Origin: DAIMZM01 sp036733985 | GTDB lineage: Bacteria > Bacillota > Dehalobacteriia > UBA4068 | Direction of reading: 5' to 3' | Length of the DNA: 5,819 bases | Assembly (NCBI GenBank): GCA_036733985.1 | Contig: DAIMZM010000119.1 | Span: forward strand, 1-5,819 | Shown: positions 1 to 5,683 of the stretch, in pieces | How positions within the stretch are numbered: position 1 is the first letter of the stretch | Layout of the letters: each line of letters starts with the position of its first letter | Notes under the pieces: model-generated | What the model was told of the DNA's origin: nothing | Database searches by the model: none | The model's input: only the letters and a program-made list of their open reading frames with translations | Program-made: the position numbers and the translations under genes

Positions 1-55
1 GCGCACAACCGGCGTCGGTACCATCGCCCTCTTTTATCTGGCCAAGCAGCGCTGA
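1..55 (+). CDS. C-terminal tail of an unidentified plus-strand gene (partial)
   Basis: From base 2 a frame runs 17 sense codons to a TGA at 53-55, and encodes RTTGVGTIALFYLAKQR. Most third positions are G or C, as in the neighbouring genes, and the stop falls about 30 bases before a strong hairpin, as expected for a gene end. The peptide is a hydrophobic stretch followed by a basic end, which could be the last membrane helix of an inner-membrane protein with its C-terminus in the cytoplasm. The other two plus frames and some minus frames are also open over this short distance, so the reading rests on codon bias and on the convergent layout. The protein family cannot be told from 17 residues. 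Confidence 0.45.
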   Translation, partial: RTTGVGTIALFYLAKQR

Positions 56-86
56 TCCTGATCTTGTCAAATTGCCAACAACACAT

Positions 87-118
87 AAGCAGCCCCCTGG
101 TTTACCAGGGGGCTGCTT
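87..118. terminator. Probable bidirectional terminator between convergent genes
   Basis: A perfect 14-bp inverted repeat (87-100 with 105-118, arm AAGCAGCCCCCTGG) has a 4-base loop, TTTA. It begins 28 bases past the atpC stop codon and 31 bases past the plus-strand stop at 55. On the minus strand it is followed by a U-rich but broken run (AUGUGUUGUUGG). On the plus strand the arm ends in UU, then GCGUUUAUU. Neither side has a clean U tract, but the stem is long and GC-rich and sits exactly where two units meet, so a shared terminator is the best reading. Confidence 0.8.
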
Positions 119-146
119 GCGTTTATTGGATGATTTTTTCCGCCGG

Positions 147-557
147 TCAGGCTTTGTCCGTAGCTCTCAGGCGGTTCATTGCCCGGGTCAGGGCAGCCTG
201 GGCCCGGAGGATATCCACATTGGCGCTATGCTCGGCCAGACGGCGGCGGGCCCGCTCAGCCGCTGCCAGCGCCCTGGCTACATCGATATTCTCCGCCAGC
301 TCCGCGCTGTCCACCAGGATTTCCGCCTCATTATCCCGTACTTCTAAAAAGCCCTTGCCCACCGCCACCTTGCCCGGGCAGCCGTCCTTGATATAGGTGA
401 TGATACCCGGCGTCAAGACGGTGATCAGGGGCGCGTGATTATAAAGGATGCCGGTGCTGCCGGCGGCGGCAGGCACGGTAAAGCGCGCCACCATGGCGTG
501 GAAAACCGGCTTATCCGGGGTGACGATCTCCAAACGAATTTTGTCCTGCTCTGCCAT
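147..557 (-). CDS. atpC: F1Fo ATP synthase subunit epsilon
   Basis: Epsilon is the small rotor subunit at the foot of gamma; it couples F1 to the c ring and can block wasteful ATP hydrolysis. The protein has 136 residues, usual for the family. Residues 1 to about 85 form the beta sandwich (MAEQDKIRLEIVTPD start, GILYNHAPL at 36-44, GKGFLEV at 67-73). Residues from about 88 on are the two-helix C-terminal domain. It carries IDVARA (91-96) and RAMNRL (125-130), matching the ATP-binding motif I(L)DXXRA and distal arginines of Bacillus epsilon. An upstream in-frame ATG at 614 would add 19 residues lying inside atpD. I chose ATG 555-557 because AAGGAG (565-570) sits 7 bases before it and the protein then starts like its homologues. 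It is last in the operon, 22 bp after atpD. Confidence 0.95.
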   Translation of the reverse strand: MAEQDKIRLEIVTPDKPVFHAMVARFTVPAAAGSTGILYNHAPLITVLTPGIITYIKDGCPGKVAVGKGFLEVRDNEAEILVDSAELAENIDVARALAAAERARRRLAEHSANVDILRAQAALTRAMNRLRATDKA

Positions 558-564
558 GGGCGCT

Positions 565-570
565 CTCCTT
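565..570 (-). promoter_or_regulatory. Ribosome binding site of atpC
   Basis: AAGGAG on the minus strand lies 7 bases before ATG 555-557. It decides the atpC start: the longer in-frame start at 614 lies inside atpD and was not chosen. Confidence 0.85.
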
Positions 571-579
571 AATCCCGGC

Positions 580-1977
580 TTACAAAGTCTTGGCCTTGGC
601 CACAGCCTCCTCAATGGTACCGACCATCAGGAATGCCTGCTCCGGCAAGCTGTCATACTTCCCTTCCACCAGTTCCTTGAAGCTGCGCACCGTTTCTTTC
701 ACCGGCACGTATTTGCCGGCCATGCCGGTGAACTGCTCCGCCACATGGAAAGGCTGGGAAAGGAAACGCTGGATCTTCCTGGCCCGGGCCACCAGAACCT
801 TATCCTCGTCGGACAGCTCGTCAATACCCAGGATGGCGATGATATCCTGTAGTTCCTTATAGCGCTGCAGCACCTGCTGCACCAAGCGTGCCACATCATA
901 ATGCTCCCGGCCTAAAATCCGGGGATCCAGGGCCCGGCTGGTGGAATCCAGCGGATCCACCGCCGGATAAATACCCAGCTCCACGATTTGGCGGGACAAA
1001 ACCGTAGTGGCGTCCAAGTGGGCAAAGGCAGTGGCCGGAGCCGGGTCGGTCAAATCGTCCGCTGGCACATAAATGGCCTGCACCGAAGTGATGGAGCCTT
1101 TATTGGTGGACGTGATGCGCTCCTGCAGCGCCCCCATTTCCGTGGCCAGGGTGGGCTGATAACCCACGGCGGAAGGCATCCGGCCCAGCAGGGCGGAAAC
1201 CTCCGAACCGGCCTGGGTGAAACGGAAAATATTATCAATGAACAGCAGCACGTCCTGGCCTTCCTCATCACGGAAGGACTCGGCAATGGTCAGGCCGGTC
1301 AGGCCCACCCGGAGGCGCGCGCCGGGGGGTTCGTTCATCTGGCCGAAGACCAGGGCTGTCTTTTCAATGACCCCGGATTCGCTCATCTCCCGCCATAAAT
1401 CATTGCCTTCCCGGGTCCGCTCGCCCACGCCGGCAAAAACGGAAAAGCCGCCATGCTCATAAGCGATATTGCGGATCAGCTCCTGGATCAGCACAGTTTT
1501 GCCCACGCCGGCGCCGCCGAACAGGCCCACCTTGCCGCCCTTGGTATAGGGGGCCAGCAAATCCACCACCTTGATGCCGGTTTCCAGGATTTCCTGGGAA
1601 GGTTCCAAATCAGCGAAAGCCGGGGCTGGGCGGTGAATGGGCAGGAAATGCTCCGTCTCGATCCGGCCTTTGCCGTCAATGGGCTGGCCGATCACATCCA
1701 TCATCCGGCCCAGGGTGGCGCGGCCCACCGGCACCCGGATCGGCCCGCCGGTATCCAGGGCTTCCATGCCCCGGCGCAGGCCGTCTGTGGACGAAAGGGC
1801 CACGCAGCGCACGGCATTGTTGCCCAGGTGCTGCATGGCTTCCATCACCAGCAGCTGTTCCCCGTTGCCTTCCTCATGCCGGACCTCCACCGCGTTATAA
1901 ATATCCGGCAGTTGCTCGGCAGGGAATTCCACATCCACCACCGCACCGATGATCTGCTTGATTTTTCCTGTCGCCAT
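580..1977 (-). CDS. atpD: F1Fo ATP synthase subunit beta (catalytic)
   Basis: Beta holds the three catalytic sites of F1, on the cytoplasmic side, making ATP from ADP and phosphate as gamma turns. The 465-residue length is normal. Residues about 1-80 are the N-terminal beta barrel. The nucleotide domain has Walker A GGAGVGKT (154-161, Lys160), GERTREG (185-191, with catalytic Glu186), Walker B VLLFIDN (243-249, Asp248), the alpha/beta signature PAVDPLDSTS (338-347) and the adenine-side Tyr337. The C-terminal domain has DELSDED (386-392), the DELSEED lever that contacts gamma and epsilon. All catalytic residues are present. Where many homologues have AEYFRD this one has AESFRD (232-237), a position that varies in the family. 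The ATG at 1975-1977 follows a strong AGGAGGA. The gene is set apart from atpG by an unusual 188-bp spacer. Confidence 0.99.
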   Translation of the reverse strand: MATGKIKQIIGAVVDVEFPAEQLPDIYNAVEVRHEEGNGEQLLVMEAMQHLGNNAVRCVALSSTDGLRRGMEALDTGGPIRVPVGRATLGRMMDVIGQPIDGKGRIETEHFLPIHRPAPAFADLEPSQEILETGIKVVDLLAPYTKGGKVGLFGGAGVGKTVLIQELIRNIAYEHGGFSVFAGVGERTREGNDLWREMSESGVIEKTALVFGQMNEPPGARLRVGLTGLTIAESFRDEEGQDVLLFIDNIFRFTQAGSEVSALLGRMPSAVGYQPTLATEMGALQERITSTNKGSITSVQAIYVPADDLTDPAPATAFAHLDATTVLSRQIVELGIYPAVDPLDSTSRALDPRILGREHYDVARLVQQVLQRYKELQDIIAILGIDELSDEDKVLVARARKIQRFLSQPFHVAEQFTGMAGKYVPVKETVRSFKELVEGKYDSLPEQAFLMVGTIEEAVAKAKTL

Positions 1978-1984
1978 TCGTGTT

Positions 1985-1991
1985 TCCTCCT
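1985..1991 (-). promoter_or_regulatory. Strong ribosome binding site of atpD
   Basis: AGGAGGA on the minus strand lies 7 bases before the atpD ATG. With that of atpF it is the best Shine-Dalgarno match in the window, and stronger than the AAGGAG of atpG. This suits the need for three beta per gamma (inference). It lies outside the inverted repeat at 2014-2166, so it should stay single-stranded. Confidence 0.85.
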
Positions 1992-2028
1992 AATTGAAGC
2001 TTGAAAAGCTATTAAAATTATGAAAACC

Positions 2029-2052
2029 GTTCTTCTTTTGTAAAAGAAGAAC
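2029..2052. repeat. Perfect 11-bp hairpin, left arm of the atpG-atpD repeat
   Basis: GTTCTTCTTTT (2029-2039), GT, AAAAGAAGAAC (2042-2052). One arm is all-pyrimidine apart from its first base and the other is its purine-rich complement. In the transcript it lies about 50 bases before the atpD start and is followed by GGUUUUCAUAAUUUU, a weak, broken U-rich run. The stem is mostly A-U, so strong termination is unlikely. Confidence 0.7.
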
Positions 2053-2127
2053 CAAGAAAATTTTAAATGGCAGCTGGATCCTGCGCGCCGCTTACCTGTG
2101 ACTTCAAATAAATTTTAAGCTCTTTTG

Positions 2128-2151
2128 TTTCTTTTCTTTCAAGAAAAGAAA
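2128..2151. repeat. Perfect 11-bp hairpin, right arm of the atpG-atpD repeat
   Basis: TTTCTTTTCTT (2128-2138), TC, AAGAAAAGAAA (2141-2151). It has the same size and the same pyrimidine/purine plan as the hairpin at 2029-2052, but a different sequence. It is the first structure met by RNA polymerase after the atpG stop. No U tract follows in the transcript (CAAAAGAG), so it is not an intrinsic terminator. Confidence 0.7.
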
Positions 2152-2165
2152 GGTTTTAATGGTTT

Positions 2166-3032
2166 TTAAGACAAAGCCGCGGCGCCGCCGACGATTTCGC
2201 TGATTTCCGTGGTGATGGCGGCCTGGCGGGCCCGGTTCAAGGACAGGGTCAGGTGGCCGATCATCTCCGTGGCATTGTCCGTGGCCGAGCTCATGGCGGT
2301 CATGCGGGCGCCATGTTCGGAAGCCTTAGCCTCCTGCAGGGCGCAGTAGACGCCGATATCAACATACTGGGGCAAAATCGCTTCCAGAACCGCCTCCCGG
2401 CTGGGTTCGAAAATATAGTCCACGCCCAGGAACATGGCGTCCTCATATTCCTCATTCACCGGCTCCGGCGGAGACACCGGCAGCAGGCGGCTCAGCCGGG
2501 GGGACTGCACCATGGCGCTTTTGAACTGGCTATAGACCAGGCTGACCTCGCCGTAAGCCTCCTCGTCAAAACCCCGCCGCAGCTGTTCCGCCAGCTCATG
2601 GGCTTGACAAAAGCTGGGATTATCGCCGATGCCCGTACATTCCCTGGCAATGGGATAACCCTGGCTCTGGCAATATTCCCGCAGTTTACGGCCGATGACG
2701 ATCAGCTCGTATTCCCGTTCTTCCTCAGCCAGCCGCTGGCTGAGAAAGCGGTTCAAATTGCCGTTAAAGCCGCCGCATAAGCCCCGGTCCGAGCCGATCA
2801 CCACGTAGCAGACCTTCTTGACCTCAGCCTTCTCCTGTAAATAGGGATGCTTTACCGATTCGCTGATATGCAGGATCATCTGCTCGATTTTCCGGGTAAA
2901 GGGGCGCACCGCCACTACCGCGGCCTGGGACTTCCGCAGCTTGGCCGCGGAGACCATTTTCATGGCCTTGGTGATCTGCTGGGTGCTCTTAACGCTTTTG
3001 ATCCGCCGCTTAATATCGCGTGCGCTGGACAT
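2166..3032 (-). CDS. atpG: F1Fo ATP synthase subunit gamma
   Basis: Gamma is the central shaft whose rotation drives the binding changes in the alpha3beta3 head. The protein has 288 residues, normal for bacteria. The N-terminal helix opens MSSARDIKRRIKSVKSTQQI (1-20) and continues with TKAMKMVSAAKLRKSQ. The central Rossmann-like part has SDRGLCGGFN (81-90). The C-terminal helix carries the family signature ITTEISEIVGG (273-283). There are six cysteines (75, 86, 121, 132, 142, 230), which is many for this subunit. The ATG at 3030-3032 has AAGGAG 7 bases upstream (3040-3045). The gene starts 21 bp after atpA, and its stop abuts the inverted repeat that separates it from atpD. Confidence 0.98.
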   Translation of the reverse strand: MSSARDIKRRIKSVKSTQQITKAMKMVSAAKLRKSQAAVVAVRPFTRKIEQMILHISESVKHPYLQEKAEVKKVCYVVIGSDRGLCGGFNGNLNRFLSQRLAEEEREYELIVIGRKLREYCQSQGYPIARECTGIGDNPSFCQAHELAEQLRRGFDEEAYGEVSLVYSQFKSAMVQSPRLSRLLPVSPPEPVNEEYEDAMFLGVDYIFEPSREAVLEAILPQYVDIGVYCALQEAKASEHGARMTAMSSATDNATEMIGHLTLSLNRARQAAITTEISEIVGGAAALS

Positions 3033-3053
3033 AGCTGAACTCCTTAACTGGCT

Positions 3054-4568
3054 TTAACCGGCCTTCCTGTCCGCCAGGAAATCCTCGATGGCCTTGTGCA
3101 ATTGGGCTTGCAGCGTATCGCTGAGCTTTCGCTCTTCCCGGATGGCGTCCAGCAAAGGCTGATGGTGGTTGCGGAAGAACTGCAGCAGCTCCTGAACCGT
3201 CAGGGTCATCTCCTCCACCGCAATGCCGGAAGCCAGGCTGCCGGTGGCGAAGAAAAGGGACAAAACCTGTTCTTCCACGGCCAGGGGGCTGTATTGATCC
3301 TGTTTCAGGATCTCCATCATCCGGGCGCCCCGCTCCAGGGTATTGCGGGTGGCCTGGTCCAAATCCGAACCGAACTGGGAGAAGGCCGCCAGCTCCCGGT
3401 ATTGGGCCAAATCCAGGCGCAGGGTGCCGGCCACTTGCTTCATGGCCTTGATCTGGGCGTCGCCGCCCACCCGGGAAACGGAGAGGCCGATATTGATGGC
3501 CGGGCGGAAGCCGGAATGGAACAAATCGCTTTCCAGGAAGATCTGCCCGTCGGTAATGGAAATCACATTGGTGGGAATATAGGCGGAAATATCGCCGGCC
3601 TGGGTCTCGATGATGGGCAGGGCGGTCATGCTGCCGCCCCCTTCTTCCTCAGACAAGCGGGCGGCCCGCTCCAGCAGGCGGCTGTGGAGGTAGAAGACGT
3701 CGCCGGGATACGCTTCCCGGCCCGGCGGGCGGCGGAGCAGCAGGGACAGCTCCCGGTAGGCCGCGGCCTGCTTGGAGAGGTCGTCATAAACGATCAGCAC
3801 GTCTTTGCCCTGGTGCATGAAATATTCGCCCATGGCCGCGCCGGCATATGGGGCGATATAGAGCAGGGGCGCGGGCTCGGAAGCCACGGCGGAAACCACG
3901 ATGCAGTAATCCATGGCGCCGTAATCCTTCAGCTTCTGCACCACGGAAGCCACGGTGGAAGCCTTCTGGCCCACAGCCACATAAATGCAGATCACATCCT
4001 GGCCTTTTTGATTGATGATGGTATCGATGGCCAAGGCGGTTTTGCCGGTCTGGCGGTCGCCGATGATCAGCTCCCGCTGGCCCCGGCCAATGGGCACCAG
4101 GGCGTCAATGGATTTCAGGCCGGTTTGCAGGGGCGTATTCACCTTCTGGCGGTAAACGACGCCGGGGGCCCGGTTTTCGATATTGCGGTAATCCGCCGCC
4201 TTGATGGGGCCCTGATTATCCATGGGCTGGCCCAGGGGATTGACCACCCGGCCCAGCAGGGCCTCGCCCACCGGCACCTGCACGATGCGGCCGGTGCGGC
4301 GGACAATATCGCCCTCATGGATATCCTGGAAGGGGCCTAAGATCACGCAGCCGATGCTGTCCTCCTCCAGGTTCAGGGCCATGCCCAAACGGCCGCCGGG
4401 AAATTCCAGCAGCTCATTGCTCATGGCGTTGGAGAGGCCGTAGATATGGGCGATGCCGTCGCCCACCTGGATCACCGTACCCGTTTCGTAAATATCAGCG
4501 GAGCTTTGATACTGCTCGATCTGCCGCCGGAGCAGCGCGCTGATTTCTTCCGGTTTGATGCTCATCAT
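3054..4568 (-). CDS. atpA: F1Fo ATP synthase subunit alpha
   Basis: Alpha alternates with beta in the F1 head. It binds nucleotide without catalysis, supplies an arginine finger to the beta site, and its N-terminus meets delta. The protein has 504 residues (503 from the second ATG), the normal length. The delta-binding N-terminal helix covers about 4-20, and the beta barrel runs to about 95. Walker A is GDRQTGKT (170-177, Lys176), Walker B VLIVYDD (257-263), and the alpha/beta signature PAINIGLSVS (356-365) is followed at once by the arginine finger Arg366 (SRVGG). The helical C-terminal domain is complete. Two ATGs stand in tandem (4566-4568, 4563-4565). The core GAGG at 4573-4576 is 4 bases from the first and 7 from the second, so the second may be the main start. 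The gene begins 19 bp after atpH. Confidence 0.98.
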   Translation of the reverse strand: MMSIKPEEISALLRRQIEQYQSSADIYETGTVIQVGDGIAHIYGLSNAMSNELLEFPGGRLGMALNLEEDSIGCVILGPFQDIHEGDIVRRTGRIVQVPVGEALLGRVVNPLGQPMDNQGPIKAADYRNIENRAPGVVYRQKVNTPLQTGLKSIDALVPIGRGQRELIIGDRQTGKTALAIDTIINQKGQDVICIYVAVGQKASTVASVVQKLKDYGAMDYCIVVSAVASEPAPLLYIAPYAGAAMGEYFMHQGKDVLIVYDDLSKQAAAYRELSLLLRRPPGREAYPGDVFYLHSRLLERAARLSEEEGGGSMTALPIIETQAGDISAYIPTNVISITDGQIFLESDLFHSGFRPAINIGLSVSRVGGDAQIKAMKQVAGTLRLDLAQYRELAAFSQFGSDLDQATRNTLERGARMMEILKQDQYSPLAVEEQVLSLFFATGSLASGIAVEEMTLTVQELLQFFRNHHQPLLDAIREERKLSDTLQAQLHKAIEDFLADRKAG

Positions 4569-4569
4569 G

Positions 4570-4576
4570 TCACCTC
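4570..4576 (-). promoter_or_regulatory. Ribosome binding site before the tandem atpA starts
   Basis: GAGGTGA on the minus strand. The GAGG core is 4 bases from the first ATG and 7 from the second. Since atpC, atpD and atpG all use 7, the second ATG (protein starting MSIKPEE) is favoured. Confidence 0.65.
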
Positions 4577-4587
4577 GTAATTTACAG

Positions 4588-5124
4588 CTACTTCAGCATT
4601 TCTTCCCTGATCATCTGGAACTGCTTATGCAAGGATAGATCAATGACCTGATCCTTGATCTTCACCACAGCCCCGCCTAACAGCGCAGGGTCCACGTCGC
4701 AGAGGAATTCCAGCTTATCGCCATAGTCCTTGGCCAGCAGCGCTGCCAGCGCCTGCTGGAAATCCGCGTCCGCCGGCCTGGGGGTGGTGAGGCGGACCTG
4801 GCAGATGCCCTGGGCCGCGATGCATAGCTGGTGATAGGCTTCTATAATATCCGGCAGCCAGCGCTCCCGTTTCTCATCAATAACCAGGCAGAGGAAATTC
4901 AGGGTCAGGGACTCCACCTGTTCGCCGAACACGGCCCGGATCAGGCCCTGCTTCTCCTCAATCGATAAGGCCCGCCCGGTCAGCAGCGTGCAGAACTGGC
5001 TGTTTTCCGCCAGCTCCCGGCCGAAGACAGCCAATTCGCCGTCAATGACGGCGCAGAGCGCCTGTTCCTGGGCCGCGTCAAATAAAGCCTGCGCGTAGCG
5101 GCCGGCCGCCTTCTGTGAAATCAT
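4588..5124 (-). CDS. atpH: F1Fo ATP synthase subunit delta
   Basis: Delta caps the F1 head and ties it to the b stalk, so that the head does not turn with the rotor (the OSCP counterpart of mitochondria). The protein has 178 residues, as usual. The N-terminal helical bundle covers about 1-105 (AAGRYAQALFDAA at 6-18, LTLNFLCLVIDEKR at 73-86). The C-terminal part has the conserved LLGGAVVKIKDQVIDLSL (148-165). Six cysteines (24, 45, 79, 101, 108, 142) are more than I expect of this subunit. The ATG overlaps the atpF stop as ATGA, which points to translational coupling. The nearest Shine-Dalgarno-like run, GAGGGG (5136-5141), is rather far at 11 bases, so ribosomes finishing atpF may supply much of the initiation (inference). 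Confidence 0.97.
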   Translation of the reverse strand: MISQKAAGRYAQALFDAAQEQALCAVIDGELAVFGRELAENSQFCTLLTGRALSIEEKQGLIRAVFGEQVESLTLNFLCLVIDEKRERWLPDIIEAYHQLCIAAQGICQVRLTTPRPADADFQQALAALLAKDYGDKLEFLCDVDPALLGGAVVKIKDQVIDLSLHKQFQMIREEMLK

Positions 5125-5609
5125 TGTATCAAGCGCCCCTCGTTTTTGTATTTATTGAGCAGGCTCAGCTCCTGGGCTTCCGTAAGCTGGCCGTCCAGGG
5201 CCTTTTGGGCCAGGAGGATGGCCAGATCCGCCACTTGGGCCTTCAGCTCGCCGATGGCGGTCTCCTTCTCCTCGGCAATGGCTTTCCTGGCCTGGGCTGT
5301 GAAAGCTTCGGCCTGATGATGGGCCTCGTCCATGATCCGAGCTTTGGCTTCCTCACCCTGGGCCCGGGCCGCGGCCAGGATGCCTTCCGCGTCCTGCCGG
5401 GCTTTGGCCAGATCGGCACGGATGACCTGGCCGGTGCGGGCCACCTCGGTACGGGCGTCCTCGGCGGCGTTCAGCGCGTCGTCAATGCCTTTCTTACGGT
5501 CGTCCAGCATTTTGACCACAGGCTTATAGAGGAATTTTTTCAGGAGGACTAATAAAATAACGAAATTGGCGATGGCGGCCAAGATGTGCCATAAGGTCAA
5601 CTCTAGCAA
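5121..5609 (-). CDS. atpF: F1Fo ATP synthase subunit b (TTG start)
   Basis: Subunit b is the peripheral stalk: one membrane helix, then a long coiled coil reaching up to delta, usually as a dimer. From the TTG at 5607-5609 the protein has 162 residues. The membrane helix spans about 7-28 (WHILAAIANFVILLVLLKKF), followed by the family motif LYKPVVKMLDDR (27-38). An Ala/Glu/Lys/Arg-rich coiled coil without proline runs from about 40 to 140. A longer frame opens at another TTG (5628-5630) and would add 7 residues (start MSEEVYT). That version is less likely because GAGGAGG, which looks like the Shine-Dalgarno sequence, would then lie inside the coding region. No ATG occurs before the membrane helix. 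The stop overlaps the atpH start by 4 bp (ATGA), and a strong hairpin lies between it and atpE. Confidence 0.95.
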   Translation of the reverse strand: MLELTLWHILAAIANFVILLVLLKKFLYKPVVKMLDDRKKGIDDALNAAEDARTEVARTGQVIRADLAKARQDAEGILAAARAQGEEAKARIMDEAHHQAEAFTAQARKAIAEEKETAIGELKAQVADLAILLAQKALDGQLTEAQELSLLNKYKNEGRLIQ

Positions 5610-5617
5610 GGTGTAAA

Positions 5618-5624
5618 CCTCCTC
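5618..5624 (-). promoter_or_regulatory. Ribosome binding site of atpF, fixes a TTG start
   Basis: GAGGAGG on the minus strand lies 8 bases before TTG 5607-5609. The site is only 9 bases past the foot of the hairpin at 5634-5668, so a ribosome loading here may touch that structure. Confidence 0.8.
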
Positions 5625-5632
5625 TGACAAAC

Positions 5633-5669
5633 GCGGTTTGAAGCGGCGGCTAGCGCCGCTCCAAACCGG
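5633..5669 (-). promoter_or_regulatory. Stable RNA hairpin between atpE and atpF
   Basis: In the minus-strand transcript, 5662-5668 pairs with 5634-5640 and 5654-5660 with 5642-5648, and a G-U pair (5661 with 5641) joins the two halves. This gives a continuous 15-bp stem with a 5-base loop (CUAGC). It starts 15 bases after the atpE stop and ends just before the atpF ribosome site. What follows is CGUUUGUCAG, not a U tract, so full termination is unlikely. It may protect the upstream atpE message from 3' decay, mark a processing site, or moderate atpF translation. Known atp operons need far more c than b; the link here is inference. Confidence 0.75.
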
Positions 5670-5683
5670 TTAAATCTTAAAAA

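Larger units (their letters stand above)
2014..2166. repeat. Long imperfect inverted repeat filling the atpG-atpD gap
   Basis: Apart from the atpD leader, the 188-bp gap holds no gene. Its two ends mirror each other. Bases 2014-2028 match the reverse complement of 2152-2166 at 12 of 15 positions, including AAAACC (2023-2028) against GGTTTT (2152-2157). Next inward, each arm carries a perfect 11-bp palindrome with a 2-base centre (2029-2052 and 2128-2151), then AT-rich sequence around AAATTTTA or TAAAATTT. The centre (about 2069-2105) is GC-rich and unlike the arms. The right end reaches the T of the atpG stop codon. The build resembles a small non-coding mobile repeat (MITE-like or paired REP-like), but I see no clear target duplication and cannot check for other copies. 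Confidence 0.6.

Noticed and set aside
558..614. A 19-residue N-terminal extension of atpC inside atpD.
   Set aside because: The extension is Arg/Pro-rich and unlike epsilon N-termini; the internal ATG has a well-placed AAGGAG.
1453..2004. A 183-codon plus-strand frame opposite the 5' part of atpD.
   Set aside because: It mirrors the conserved beta-subunit codons, has a low-complexity His/Gln-rich translation, and has no family resemblance.
2015..2048. An internal promoter for atpDC (CATAAT with a possible upstream TTTTAC).
   Set aside because: The -10-like box is only a partial match in AT-rich DNA, and the -35 candidate is poor, so it cannot be told from chance.
2029..2052. An intrinsic terminator before atpD.
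   Set aside because: The stem is mostly A-U, and the following run is interrupted (GGUUUUCAUAAUUUU). Ending transcription here would cut off the essential beta gene unless another promoter exists.
2023..2157. A CRISPR array or attachment site in the atpG-atpD gap.
   Set aside because: There are only two inverted, non-identical hairpin units, with no regularly spaced direct repeats and no integrase or cas gene nearby.
2253..2780. A 175-codon plus-strand frame opposite atpG.
   Set aside because: It is a shadow of atpG codons, without a convincing ribosome site or any motif.
3096..4340. A 414-codon open frame on the plus strand opposite atpA.
   Set aside because: It is antisense to a clearly conserved alpha subunit. 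Its translation is rich in Gly, His, Gln and Ala, as expected from complementing GC-rich codons, and shows no recognisable domain.
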